A stretch of DNA of 64,000 nucleotides from Shewanella baltica (GCF_900456975.1 NZ_UGYM01000002.1:2294001-2358000); one strand, 5' to 3'. Positions 17,380 to 26,197 are shown, numbered from the stretch's first letter. Numbers and translations are program-made. The notes: generated by a model from the letters alone, not told the origin.

Positions 17380-17470
17380 AAATACGGCCAATGATGATGG
17401 TCGAGATCATCACTGGCCTGTGCCACAACCTAGGATAAAGGTAACTAAACTTATGTCACAATTTGGCTAA
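17369..17470 (+). pseudogene. Possible short coding sequence cut by the transposon's left end
   Basis: The frame MMDKNTANDDGRDHHWPVPQ continues through PRIKVTKLMSQF and then stops within the first six bases of the transposon (17465-17470). The protein-like composition suggests a gene interrupted at 17464. If the sequence following the AATTT at 3220-3224 is joined on, the frame ends after only three more residues, so it could also have been a tiny complete gene. No family is recognised. Confidence 0.25.
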
Positions 17471-17503
17471 ACTTGCCCAACGCGCCAAAAATGTAAAGTT
17501 AGC
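17465..17503 (+). repeat. Left terminal inverted repeat of the Tn3-family transposon
   Basis: Starts GGCTAAACTTGCCCAACGCG and ends GTAAAGTTAGC. It matches the reverse complement of 23448-23486 at 38 of 39 positions. The stop codon of tnpA lies 8 bases inside it. Confidence 0.93.
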
Positions 17504-17511
17504 TTTAAGCT

Positions 17512-20500
17512 CTAAAATTTCTCACTTGAATCCTCGTTCTCCGTCAACGCTTGTTGCCAATATTCTGGTTCAGCATATCGAGCAACCAATGCATCGATAT
17601 CTATTTTTGAGGTTGATGGACTAAACTCAAAATTGCCATACATATTGATGTGCTGCCATGCAACGGGCGAAATACTGTGAAGCTGAGCCAGTGCGTTTTG
17701 ATCTCCTACTGTTTGCTTCTGTTCATAGACACGAGATAGCAGCACTGTGTTGTAGTAAATGACCGCGTTGGTGATGAGCCGAGAGCATTCATTCCAAATT
17801 TGTTGCTCCTCTTCCGTTTTTACTCTGAATTTTCCACCGTTAACAAATGCAACAGCTCGCCTGAGACGGTGATAGGCTTCACCACGATTTAATGCTTTTT
17901 GTACACATTGACGTAAGCCAACATCGTCGACAAAGTCGAGAATGTATAGCGTTCGGCATATATTTTCCAACTCCCATAATGCTTTCTTGGTCTGATTCTG
18001 ACGCGAATAGCTCGTGAGTTTGCGAACAATAGTGGCTTGAGTAACATCTTTTTGAGCTAGCGATGCCATGATACGTTGAATATTGGGCCATTCACGTTCA
18101 ATCAATTCATCGTTGGTTTTTCGTGCAGGCTTTATTAGCCAGTCACCACACTCATTGGGATGTTGTGAGCCGACTAACGTATCCATTTTCTTATGCAAAT
18201 CACGATAACGAGGTGCAAAATGATATCCAAATGCATGCAAAATCCAAAAATTAACCTGATTGGTGCCATGGGTGTCAGTGGAATGCCGTTCTGGTTTTAT
18301 ATCAGAGGTATTGTTATGCAATAAATCGAAAACGTAATGGCTTTCATGTTCGTGAGTCCCAATAATCTTTGCATTTATAGGAACATGATTTGCAACCAAC
18401 GTGTAGGCGCTGACACCTTTCTGTAAACCAAAATACTTAGGAGAATATCGAGCGTTAAGGGTGTTAATTTGCGTTTCCATCCGCTGGCCATCGCTACTTG
18501 AATGAAGTGTGTCCTGAATATCATAGAGATGAAATGCGGGTAGCTGGCTGGTTGCATTACTAATCGCATCATTAGCCGCTCGCAACGTCTCCAAGCGTAG
18601 ATAATTTCTAGACGTTCCCGCCATTGATGCTGAGCTAAGACCTGAAACTTCAGCCATTTTTGCTAACCCCATGTTTGTTCCCATCGCAACAATACAGGCG
18701 AAAATTTCACGAGGATCAGCTTCATGCTTTACATAACGATCTAATACATGGGTAAATGCATTCAAAAATCCAGTATTACCCGCAACGAACCACAGCAGAT
18801 CCGCAATGCCAATTCCTGGTAACTGGCTGTAAAAATCGCTATTAACGGATTCATCACTGCTCGGATAAAGCAGCTTCCAACGACGTTTTTCGGCAGCTCC
18901 AATCACTTTAATATGTTTGTTGACCCCATCAGAAATATGTTGGTTAATCGCACTATAACGTGCTGCTAGCATAGTATGAAATACAGCCAGAGTATCTTGG
19001 ATAGGGGCCAATAAAATGGGTGCACCAATATCTTGCAATACTCGTTCTTTATCCTGCCATCTAAGATCGCTTATTAAGTCATCTTCAAAGCGGCGAAATT
19101 CATTACTATGTTTAACGTACACATCACCCGCTTCCAGTGAGTTGCGTAGTAGGCGATAGACCAAAAACTCATAGCGATCTACATCTAGCGTTTTAAATGT
19201 TTTACCCTCTTTAATAAACAAATATCGGCGTAAACCTTTAGGAATAATCTCAGTCGGAAATGCACTAGGGTCAGTTTGCCTTGGTGATTTTTCTGTGCGC
19301 AACAAGTTTTGTAAAAACGCGATAGCTTCAAGCAAAGGAGAGTCTTCTACACGTCCAGCAAAATCCAGATCAGTAAAAAGTTGCCTTAAGTTACGTTTGA
19401 ATGTGGCTGATAATTTTGTGTAATGTGACCATTCAAATGCCGTTTTGTCGAAAGCAATATTGCGTAAGTAATCAGCAACTAATGGGAATCTCTCTTGTTC
19501 AAGCAATGCATAGGCTCTTTCTTTAATAACGGAAAAAGGTGTGTCATCGGTGATGGTGTCATCCGTAAACAGGCTCAATACATGACCCGCGGCTTGTAAA
19601 TTTTTCGCTGCATTGGTAACTGCATTATTCATTGCTTCTTCAGCGGCACGCTTGGCCTGTTTCTCATATTGATCGACCCAATGGAGCAATGCTTCAATTA
19701 AGTTGTCATTAATTTGCTGAAACCGATGAAAAGCAAAAAACAGCAGATATAACTGAGCAGTCTCATTTTTCATGCGTTGAAGTTTATAAGTGGTATAAAA
19801 CTTAACCATAGAAGCATAATACTTGCCGCTTTCATTGGAGATCCTCGCTGTTATGAGGAACTGCTTGGCAAACTCATGTAGAGGCTGGAAAAACTGCCGC
19901 CGTGCGACTTCATGTCGCAATTCTTTATAACTGAAATCTTTAGCTTCATGTTTTAATGCGCTGACGCGAAACAATCCAGACTCTGCCCGAAGCAAAGCCG
20001 CCAATTGCTGATCGATAAGTGAAGTCATGCAAGTGCTAAGTAATCGAGCAATACGGGTGCGTTCATAAGCCACCACTCTACCAATCATCTCTTGCATATA
20101 CCGATAACTGGGCATGACAATACGGTGTAGTGCTAAGTATTGGGTTAATTCACGAAAGATAAAGATAGGTTGTGTCGATAACATCGCAACCCACTGTGCT
20201 TTATCTTCCAAATCAACTTTTACCTCACTATCACATTGTTTATACTGGAATAAATCAAGAATTGCTCGTTGTTGTTCAGCCCTAATCGGTCTCGAGGGAC
20301 TTTTCAGTCTTGAAAGCGTTTTGGTGGGAAAGTACAGCGCGGTAATATAATCCAAGTCATTCAATACTGATGATTCTTGTTCATAACTGAAAAACTGCCG
20401 TTTGGCTTTGAAATAGCCCAATTGCAATACTAAATGGGCTGCCACAGAAAACGTTCGGGTATTGTCGAATAGCTCGCGCTCTTTAGCACTTAAGTCAAAA

Positions 20501-20598
20501 TATAATCGACGGTCATCATCTGAGAAATGAGGTAATCCAAACAGTTCATCTATTTCATCGGTTGACAAAATAGATAGCCGCCGAGCGTCATTTTTCAT
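17512..20598 (-). CDS. tnpA: Tn3-family transposase
   Basis: DDE transposase of 1028 residues, the usual size for the family. The N-terminal part (MKNDARRLSILSTDEIDELF) is the DUF4158-like DNA-binding region that recognises the 39-bp ends. The C-terminal catalytic domain includes LHNNTSDIKPERHSTDTHGT (second Asp in the STDTHG motif) and LNRGEAYHRLRRAV (catalytic Glu). It performs replicative transposition, producing cointegrates that TnpR resolves. GAGG lies just before the ATG, and there is no frameshift. It points toward the left end and is followed within 8 bp by the inverted repeat. Confidence 0.95.
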   Translation of the reverse strand: MKNDARRLSILSTDEIDELFGLPHFSDDDRRLYFDLSAKERELFDNTRTFSVAAHLVLQLGYFKAKRQFFSYEQESSVLNDLDYITALYFPTKTLSRLKSPSRPIRAEQQRAILDLFQYKQCDSEVKVDLEDKAQWVAMLSTQPIFIFRELTQYLALHRIVMPSYRYMQEMIGRVVAYERTRIARLLSTCMTSLIDQQLAALLRAESGLFRVSALKHEAKDFSYKELRHEVARRQFFQPLHEFAKQFLITARISNESGKYYASMVKFYTTYKLQRMKNETAQLYLLFFAFHRFQQINDNLIEALLHWVDQYEKQAKRAAEEAMNNAVTNAAKNLQAAGHVLSLFTDDTITDDTPFSVIKERAYALLEQERFPLVADYLRNIAFDKTAFEWSHYTKLSATFKRNLRQLFTDLDFAGRVEDSPLLEAIAFLQNLLRTEKSPRQTDPSAFPTEIIPKGLRRYLFIKEGKTFKTLDVDRYEFLVYRLLRNSLEAGDVYVKHSNEFRRFEDDLISDLRWQDKERVLQDIGAPILLAPIQDTLAVFHTMLAARYSAINQHISDGVNKHIKVIGAAEKRRWKLLYPSSDESVNSDFYSQLPGIGIADLLWFVAGNTGFLNAFTHVLDRYVKHEADPREIFACIVAMGTNMGLAKMAEVSGLSSASMAGTSRNYLRLETLRAANDAISNATSQLPAFHLYDIQDTLHSSSDGQRMETQINTLNARYSPKYFGLQKGVSAYTLVANHVPINAKIIGTHEHESHYVFDLLHNNTSDIKPERHSTDTHGTNQVNFWILHAFGYHFAPRYRDLHKKMDTLVGSQHPNECGDWLIKPARKTNDELIEREWPNIQRIMASLAQKDVTQATIVRKLTSYSRQNQTKKALWELENICRTLYILDFVDDVGLRQCVQKALNRGEAYHRLRRAVAFVNGGKFRVKTEEEQQIWNECSRLITNAVIYYNTVLLSRVYEQKQTVGDQNALAQLHSISPVAWQHINMYGNFEFSPSTSKIDIDALVARYAEPEYWQQALTENEDSSEKF

Positions 20599-20621
20599 GG
20601 ATAACCTCTTATTTCACTACA

Positions 20622-20933
20622 TCAGATTGTTTCCCGCTCCGCGAGATGAGTAAGTGGAACCATACTTTTATGTAAGATCCCAAATACAACGAATTGATGC
20701 TCATGTTGGATGTAATAGATGACGTGACTTGAATAAGGAAAACTAAACACATTCATGCGTACCTCGGGTCTATTTTTCCCAAGGGTGGGTGTTTCAGCCA
20801 GCAGCTGAATCGTTTGTTTAAGTCCGGATAAATAGGTCTTTGACTGAGTAGCCCCCCATTGGGCTAACGTAAAGCGGTGAATGCCTATCAGATCAGACTG
20901 TGCATCAGGTGTTAAATGATAAGTTACTGCCAT
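20622..20933 (-). CDS. RelE/ParE-family toxin
   Basis: A 103-residue toxin of the ParE/RelE fold. MAVTYHLTPDAQSDLIGIHR is the typical ParE start (LTPxAxxDL..I), and RPEVRMNVFSFPYSSHVIYY with a closing GILHKSMVPL is the ParE C-terminal pattern. ParE proteins poison gyrase whereas RelE proteins cut mRNA; the sequence leans to ParE. Its first base overlaps the last base of the antitoxin gene, giving the standard antitoxin-first order. It lies 23 bp before tnpA on the same strand. Confidence 0.87.
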   Translation of the reverse strand: MAVTYHLTPDAQSDLIGIHRFTLAQWGATQSKTYLSGLKQTIQLLAETPTLGKNRPEVRMNVFSFPYSSHVIYYIQHEHQFVVFGILHKSMVPLTHLAERETI

Positions 20934-21193
20934 TAGTCATACTGCCCTGCAGCCAGCTCATCAAAAAAGGTATTACCATCAACCAAATTGCCCATTTTGA
21001 TGTCAGTCATGGCTTTCACCGCTTTGGATTGAAGCAAATGTAATTTTAGTGTCTCGATACTTTGGTATGCATCAGCTGAAATAACAACGGCCACAGGCTT
21101 GCCATTTTTATTAATTTGGATTGGAGCTTGTTGGGCTTTGAGCAACAAATCTCCAAAGTGAATTTTTGCTTCATTGGCTGAAAGAGTGTTCAT
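20933..21193 (-). CDS. Phd/YefM-family antitoxin
   Basis: An 86-residue antitoxin. MNTLSANEAKIHFGDLLLKA followed by PIQINKNGKPVAVVISADAY is the Phd/YefM DNA-binding domain; the C-terminal tail should wrap the toxin. It neutralises the adjacent toxin and represses the shared promoter, probably through the palindrome at 21208-21223 just upstream of its start. Toxin-antitoxin pairs between tnpA and tnpR are known in several Tn3-family transposons, where they may both stabilise the element and couple to transposase expression. Confidence 0.88.
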   Translation of the reverse strand: MNTLSANEAKIHFGDLLLKAQQAPIQINKNGKPVAVVISADAYQSIETLKLHLLQSKAVKAMTDIKMGNLVDGNTFFDELAAGQYD

Positions 21194-21207
21194 TTATCAC
21201 CTTTAAA

Positions 21208-21223
21208 CGAATCGTTCGATTCG
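21208..21223. promoter_or_regulatory. Palindrome, likely antitoxin operator
   Basis: CGAATCG and CGATTCG separated by TT form a perfect 7-bp inverted repeat 15 bases upstream of the antitoxin start. Its place fits autoregulation by the Phd/YefM protein or toxin-antitoxin complex. Confidence 0.6.
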
Positions 21224-21240
21224 CTCAATTTACACCAGTT

Positions 21241-21345
21241 GGGCGATAAAAGTCAAAAATGCACCTTATCAAAATGTATACTATTTGACAGCTCTGGTTA
21301 TTGCCTATCAAAACTACTATCATAAGTGCATTATCAAAACCTTTA
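21241..21345. other. Probable resolution site (res) of the transposon
   Basis: The stretch before tnpR contains three TATCAAAA motifs (near 21267, 21306 and 21332) and an AATGTATACTATTTGACA segment resembling a serine-resolvase crossover site with a central TATA-like core and a GACA arm. Position between the divergent antitoxin and resolvase genes is typical for res. Subsite borders cannot be set by eye. Confidence 0.55.
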
Positions 21346-21362
21346 AAGAGATATGGTAATTT

Positions 21363-21941
21363 ATGTCCAAAGTTGGTTATGCTCGAGTGAGTTCCACGGG
21401 TCAAAGCTTAGAAGTGCAACTGGGCAAGTTACATCGAGCTGAGTGCAATAAGATATATCAAGAAAAACGCAGTGGGAGGACGGCTGAACGGTCTGAATTT
21501 CAATCTTGCATGAGTTATTTACGTGAAGGGGATACCCTAGTGGTAACCCGACTCGATCGTCTTGCTCGCTCAGTCGTCCACTTAGCCCAGATTGCTTCGC
21601 GTTTTCAAAGTGAAGGTATTGATTTGCTCGTTATCGATCAGAACATCGATACGAGCACTTCGACTGGGAGACTCATGTTCAATATGTTGGCAGCTATTGC
21701 TGAGTTTGAAAATGACTTGCGGACAGAGAGACAGGCCGAAGGTATCGCAAAGGCCCATGAAAATGGAGTTAAATTTGGTAGGCCTGTAAAACTTACAGAC
21801 ACCTTAAAACAAGCGATTTATGATAAAAGAGCTGAGGGGGCCACTATTGGTCAGCTTGCCAAGGAGTATCACCTTGGAGAAGCTTCTATTTATCGGGCTA
21901 TAAATTCAGTTAAACAATCAATTGTTTCCCCTACTCGATAG
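21363..21941 (+). CDS. tnpR: Serine resolvase TnpR
   Basis: A 192-residue serine recombinase of the resolvase/invertase family. The catalytic serine is Ser10 in VGYARVSSTGQSL; VTRLDRLARSV and the GRLMFNMLAAIAEFENDL helix are conserved, and residues about 145-185 (IYDKRAEGATIGQLAKEYHL) form the C-terminal helix-turn-helix. It resolves the cointegrates made by tnpA at the adjacent res region. It is transcribed away from the antitoxin and abuts the CoiA-like gene without a gap, so the two are probably co-transcribed. Confidence 0.93.
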   Translation: MSKVGYARVSSTGQSLEVQLGKLHRAECNKIYQEKRSGRTAERSEFQSCMSYLREGDTLVVTRLDRLARSVVHLAQIASRFQSEGIDLLVIDQNIDTSTSTGRLMFNMLAAIAEFENDLRTERQAEGIAKAHENGVKFGRPVKLTDTLKQAIYDKRAEGATIGQLAKEYHLGEASIYRAINSVKQSIVSPTR

Positions 21942-23438
21942 ATGTTAAAGAGCTGCGAGATTATGGAAAATACTAAGCGCCAAATCCCTATTGTTATAGA
22001 TACCGAGCGTAATGAGTCCATTTGGGTTGAATCATTAAGTTGGATCTATGAACAGCATGAACTACAAGAAATACGTCAAGCCAACATAAAACACCATCGT
22101 TTCGTCTGTCAAAACTGTAAACAACTGGTGTATCTTCATGCAAAACGAGATGACGATAGTCGGCACGGGCATCAATATTACTTTAGTCATCCAGAAGGGA
22201 TTGATTGCGATTGGAAATCTGATAGTAAATCTCGTGCGGAAATTTACGCTGGAGTAAGTGAGGGAAATAAGCATTGGCAAATGAAAGAGCTACTCGCTAA
22301 GACGCTTATTAACCTCCCCAATTGGGAAGTGATTGATGTCGATACGCAGTTTGTTTTTAGCCTAGACAAGCTCAAACGTGCAAAACCCGACCTCCATGCT
22401 CGTTATTTCGGTAAAGATGTTGCGTTTGAAATCCAACTTCGTAGTGAATCCCCAAAAGTCATCCTTGACCGACAGCATTTCTATCAGGAAAAAGAATGGC
22501 CATTGATTTGGCTAAGTGCCGAGAATGAAGATCAGATCCTTGATTTTTTTGATAAAGAAAGAATTGCGGTAAAACAAGTCCAGAAGGATATTGCCTTTTG
22601 TAACCGAGGGAACTGGTTCATTTTCAATAAATTTTTAGCTTCCGAATCAGTCGAAAACAAGCAGCTTACGATATTAACGAAAGTGTGGGAGCCCAGCTTA
22701 GCTGGTAAAAAGATTTATTATGATTGGTGCCAATATAGTGTTACCTATGACCAACTCACCCATCACGATGGTGAAACTTTTTATAGGGACTTTTACGCTT
22801 TAGATCGTGCACTAAAAGCTGATTTGGTTGAACAAGGGAAGTTAAGAGTTTTAGCAAATATTGATCATTTCAAAAACCAAGAATACCGCGATTGGAGCCA
22901 ATTTTTAGTTGCTGCCAAGATATGCTGGCCAACTCTCGATATGAGCAGCGATGCTGATTGGCTGCATTCTGTGTTTAAAGAAGACTATTATCGACGTGTA
23001 CTGCAAGTAAAAAGCACTGTGCTAACTATCATTCGATATTACTCATCAGACATGCCTAGTTCATATAAGCGTTGGGAACAATTTGCATTAAAATTAAGCC
23101 ATTTATACTTTGGTTTCCACAAAAATATGAGCTTAAGTGTGCTCGAAAAAATTATGTTAATCCTTGGGTATGATCTTTCAACTAAGTTGGGTAGAAGACA
23201 AAAATCCTATGCGCGAGCTGTTCATAACTTTTTCGACTATGAAGCATTTAAACCATACCAAGCACTTTGCTTACGTGCTATCGAACTTAGCGAACATAAA
23301 GAAGAGCTTTTACATACGCCTAATGTACTGACACGATTGAATGATCCTATGAAAAAATCTATCGAAATAAATTCAAGTTTAGATGATTTTCTAGAATGGT
23401 TTGCTTCTGATCCTATCTGTGAGCAAAGAGGATTGTAG
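21942..23438 (+). CDS. CoiA-like/DUF6035-type putative nuclease (transposon cargo)
   Basis: A 498-residue protein of uncertain function. Near residues 50-90 it has CQNCKQLVYLHAK and HQYYFSHPEGIDC, a Cys2-His-Cys pattern that may bind zinc, as at the start of CoiA-like proteins. RAKPDLHARYFGKDVAFEIQ (about residues 145-165) has the PD...(D/E)xQ layout of a PD-(D/E)XK nuclease core. The remaining 300 residues are not recognised. The start may be 21942, directly after the resolvase stop, or the in-frame ATG at 21963. It ends 10 bases before the right inverted repeat, so it is true cargo of the transposon. A role in DNA processing or defence is a guess. Confidence 0.65.
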   Translation: MLKSCEIMENTKRQIPIVIDTERNESIWVESLSWIYEQHELQEIRQANIKHHRFVCQNCKQLVYLHAKRDDDSRHGHQYYFSHPEGIDCDWKSDSKSRAEIYAGVSEGNKHWQMKELLAKTLINLPNWEVIDVDTQFVFSLDKLKRAKPDLHARYFGKDVAFEIQLRSESPKVILDRQHFYQEKEWPLIWLSAENEDQILDFFDKERIAVKQVQKDIAFCNRGNWFIFNKFLASESVENKQLTILTKVWEPSLAGKKIYYDWCQYSVTYDQLTHHDGETFYRDFYALDRALKADLVEQGKLRVLANIDHFKNQEYRDWSQFLVAAKICWPTLDMSSDADWLHSVFKEDYYRRVLQVKSTVLTIIRYYSSDMPSSYKRWEQFALKLSHLYFGFHKNMSLSVLEKIMLILGYDLSTKLGRRQKSYARAVHNFFDYEAFKPYQALCLRAIELSEHKEELLHTPNVLTRLNDPMKKSIEINSSLDDFLEWFASDPICEQRGL

Positions 23439-23447
23439 CGTAGTTTT

Positions 23448-23486
23448 GCTAACTTTACATTTTTGGCGCGTTGGGCAAATTTAGCC
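23448..23486 (-). repeat. Right terminal inverted repeat of the Tn3-family transposon
   Basis: Starts (inner side) GCTAACTTTACATTTTTGGC and ends TTGGGCAAATTTAGCC at 23486. Mirror copy of 17465-17503 with one mismatch. Confidence 0.93.
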
Positions 23487-23573
23487 TAGCTGCTCAAGTA
23501 GCAGCTGAATACTCTCTGCATCGTGTAACTGAGCTAACCGAATGTTTTTACTCTCCATATCTATACTCGCCAT
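23487..23573 (-). pseudogene. GNAT acetyltransferase, 5' fragment cut by the transposon
   Basis: From the ATG at 23571-23573 the minus strand reads MASIDMESKNIRLAQLHDAE and SIQLLLEQL, then enters the transposon and meets a stop at 23481-23483. IRLA..HDAE.I..LL.QL is the usual first strand and helix of a GNAT N-acetyltransferase. The other about 120 codons are absent from the far side of the transposon at 17464 and were not found elsewhere in the window. ATG 23558 is an alternative start. Confidence 0.7.
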
Positions 23574-23721
23574 ATCGCCCGTTCTCCGTATATTAATTCG
23601 CCCTTAGTCTGTTTCGCATTTTGAGTCGCTACAAGTTTTAGTAAAAACTGCCATTATATGCTCTGTAATAATGACTTGTGAGCTAAACTAGCCTCATCAA
23701 TGCTTACTAACGGTAGTAAAT

Positions 23722-24699
23722 ATGGAACTAAAGGAACAGTATTCTATTCCTCGTATCCCAGCGATACTTTTTATGCTTGCCGCAATACTGACACTGTGTA
23801 CCTTCGTTATTTACCGTTACATCCACCAAGACTACATCCTTACTTTTGTCTTTGGCATAGCCTTATTACCCTTATGCATTACATTAATCTTAGAGATAAG
23901 GCGTAAATCGAATTTATTCCAGAAGCAACTGACGCTACTCATAATCTGTGGGGCCATCATTTTTAGCTGTTATGAAATAGGCTATAAAGGATTAATTTAT
24001 ATTTCCCCAACAGTATTTATCTTCTTTTTCCTTTTCAATCTAAAATCAAGCCTAATATTGAGCACCCTCTATGCCTGTATCAGTTTAGTGAGTGCATTAC
24101 AGGTAGAGTCAGTCGAGTTAGTTCTGAGGTTCTCAGTCGCCACCTTTGATTGCATTATCTTTGCCGCTATTTTTGCGCATATCATTAATAAACAGAGACA
24201 AGCTCTAGTCCATTTAGCCAATACGGATGAGCTCACAGGAGCACTCAACCGTAAACAACTCAAAACTAAGCTTGAGCAGAGCGTCTATGAGTATCAGCAA
24301 CAGCAAATCCCTGCTAGTTTACTCTTGATAGATATCGATTTTTTCAAAATGGTGAACGATAATTTAGGTCATATCATAGGCGACCAATTACTCAATAAAT
24401 TCAGTCAACATATCCAAAAAAAGATCAGAAAAGACGACTTATTATTCCGTTTCGGCGGAGAAGAATTTCTGATCTTGCTACCCAATACTCAATTTGAGTC
24501 GGCTGCCATTGTCGCCGAAGACCTTAGACGAAGTATTGAGGAACAACACTTTCTCGACCAACACACCCAAGTCACTTGCAGTATCGGAGTTGCTGATTTA
24601 CGTCAAGCTGACACCTTAGACACTTGGCTTAAAACCTGCGATAACCTGCTGTATAACGCTAAAAATGCAGGACGCAATTGTGTTGTCGCTCGCGCGTAA
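23722..24699 (+). CDS. Membrane-bound diguanylate cyclase (GGDEF)
   Basis: A 325-residue enzyme that makes cyclic di-GMP from two GTP. About 155 N-terminal residues form roughly six membrane helices without a recognised sensory domain. The GGDEF domain follows: DELTGALNRKQL, LLIDIDFFKMVNDNLGH and the active-site RFGGEEFLILLP. RKDD, five residues before GGEEF, is a canonical RxxD inhibitory site, so product feedback is expected. The ribosome site is weak. It stands alone, with 235 bp to the transposon end on its left. Confidence 0.92.
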   Translation: MELKEQYSIPRIPAILFMLAAILTLCTFVIYRYIHQDYILTFVFGIALLPLCITLILEIRRKSNLFQKQLTLLIICGAIIFSCYEIGYKGLIYISPTVFIFFFLFNLKSSLILSTLYACISLVSALQVESVELVLRFSVATFDCIIFAAIFAHIINKQRQALVHLANTDELTGALNRKQLKTKLEQSVYEYQQQQIPASLLLIDIDFFKMVNDNLGHIIGDQLLNKFSQHIQKKIRKDDLLFRFGGEEFLILLPNTQFESAAIVAEDLRRSIEEQHFLDQHTQVTCSIGVADLRQADTLDTWLKTCDNLLYNAKNAGRNCVVARA

Positions 24700-24964
24700 T
24701 CATCCGTCTGACTATAGCGACGAATGAGTGATGCAAAGAATCACTATCCAAGCCCACAAAAATCAAAATAAACTCGCAAATGCACAAGCCCTCATTTGCA
24801 ATGCGATTAAATGCGTTAAAATTCACCACTTAATAGCCGTCAGTCAGCAAAACCTTGCACTCATAGGGACAAGAAAACTAAGATGACAGCGGTTGTACTA
24901 TAGGATGATGTTCGTATTGCCACAGGCCGATATCATCCGATTTTGCTCACTTTGAGGAATCATA

Positions 24965-25978
24965 ATGTCTAAGATCAATCTGCTTTTGCTGTGCGGCGGC
25001 GGAAGTGCCGAACACGATATTTCGTTAATGTCGGCCAACTATTTTGAAACCTCACTGGCAAAATCTGAGCAGTTTTCCGTGTTGCGAGTCGAGCTGGATA
25101 AATTCGGCCAGTACCGCACTGCCGCTGGTGACGACTGTGAGCTGACCAATAGCCGCGAGATTCGCTTCCGTGATGAAAGCAAAACGCCATGGCCAGTCGA
25201 TTACGTCATTCCTTGCATTCATGGCTATCCCGGCGAGACCGGCGACATTCAATCCTATTTTAATCTGATCCAACTGCCCTATTTGGGCTGCGAATCCGAA
25301 GCGAGCAGCAACTGCTTCAATAAGATCACCGCTAAAATGTGGTTCTCGGCCTTAGGTATTCCTAATACGCCGTATATTTTCCTGAATCAGTTCGATGATG
25401 CGGCGATTGAGCAAACCCAAGCGGCTTTAGCACAATGGGGATCGATCTTCGTTAAAGCGGCCTCGCAGGGTTCCTCTGTTGGTTGTTACAAAGTGGATGA
25501 CAGCGATAAAGTTGCAGGCGTGCTTAAGGATGCATTCGGCTATGCACCCTATGTGATCGTTGAAAAAACCATTAAAGCCCGCGAGTTAGAAGTGGCAGTC
25601 TACGAGTACAACGGTGAAGTGGTGGCGACAGTGCCAGGTGAAATCATCTGTGATACCAACACCTTCTACACCTTCGATGAGAAATACGCCAAAAACAGTA
25701 AAGCGCGCACCGATGTTGTCGCGCAGCATGTTTCAGCTGAGATCAGCGAACAGATCCGTGCCTATGCAATCAAGGCATTTAAAGGAATGAAGCTGCGTCA
25801 CCTGTCACGCATCGACTTTTTCTTAACCGCGGACAATGAAATTCTATTGAATGAAATCAATACCTTCCCAGGTTCTACGCCGATTTCTATGTTCCCTAAA
25901 ATGCTGCAAAATCACGGTCACGATTTTACTGAATACTTGAGCCTAGTGATTAACGGTCAGCTAACCGCTAAATCTTAG
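24965..25978 (+). CDS. ddl: D-alanine--D-alanine ligase
   Basis: ATP-grasp ligase of 337 residues that makes the D-Ala-D-Ala dipeptide for peptidoglycan. It starts [20 protein letters not shown] with the family's N-terminal GG.S.EH..S motif. Further hallmarks are [20 protein letters not shown], the ATP-grasp segment [16 protein letters not shown], and the metal-binding end [31 protein letters not shown] gives a good ribosome site. It is a single-gene unit away from the mra cell-wall cluster, with a strong terminator at 26041-26070, so it is probably the Ddl paralogue found singly in Shewanella. Confidence 0.93.
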   Translation: MSKINLLLLCGGGSAEHDISLMSANYFETSLAKSEQFSVLRVELDKFGQYRTAAGDDCELTNSREIRFRDESKTPWPVDYVIPCIHGYPGETGDIQSYFNLIQLPYLGCESEASSNCFNKITAKMWFSALGIPNTPYIFLNQFDDAAIEQTQAALAQWGSIFVKAASQGSSVGCYKVDDSDKVAGVLKDAFGYAPYVIVEKTIKARELEVAVYEYNGEVVATVPGEIICDTNTFYTFDEKYAKNSKARTDVVAQHVSAEISEQIRAYAIKAFKGMKLRHLSRIDFFLTADNEILLNEINTFPGSTPISMFPKMLQNHGHDFTEYLSLVINGQLTAKS

Positions 25979-26040
25979 GTCTCGCCACCTGACTCAATGT
26001 GAACGCAGATACTGTGTGCAGCACACGTTTTCAGTAATAA

Positions 26041-26070
26041 AAAGAGCGCCGAGGCGCTCTTTTTGTTTTT
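26041..26070 (+). terminator. Rho-independent terminator after ddl
   Basis: AAAGAGCGCC and GGCGCTCTTT form a perfect 10-bp stem with a 2-base loop, followed by TTGTTTTT. It ends the ddl transcript. Confidence 0.92.
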
Positions 26071-26197
26071 ATATTTCAATATTTTATATCTAAACCTTGG
26101 ATTATGACTTACATCTAAATCCGATGTCTAAATCAAACTGTCGCTGATTAAGCCGCCCTCACATCTAGGTCAAATATCAAAGTCAAACGTTAAAACC

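Larger units (their letters stand above)
17465..23486. mobile_element. Tn3-family transposon, 6.0 kb, with toxin-antitoxin and nuclease cargo
   Basis: Two 39-bp inverted ends (17465-17503 and 23448-23486, one mismatch) enclose tnpA, a ParE/Phd-type toxin-antitoxin pair, a res region, tnpR and a CoiA-like gene. Every base except short gaps is accounted for by these genes. The five bases outside the left end (AATTT) differ from those outside the right end (TAGCT), so the two ends no longer carry the target duplication of a single simple insertion. tnpA, tnpR and the inverted ends all appear intact, so the element may still be active. Confidence 0.93.
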
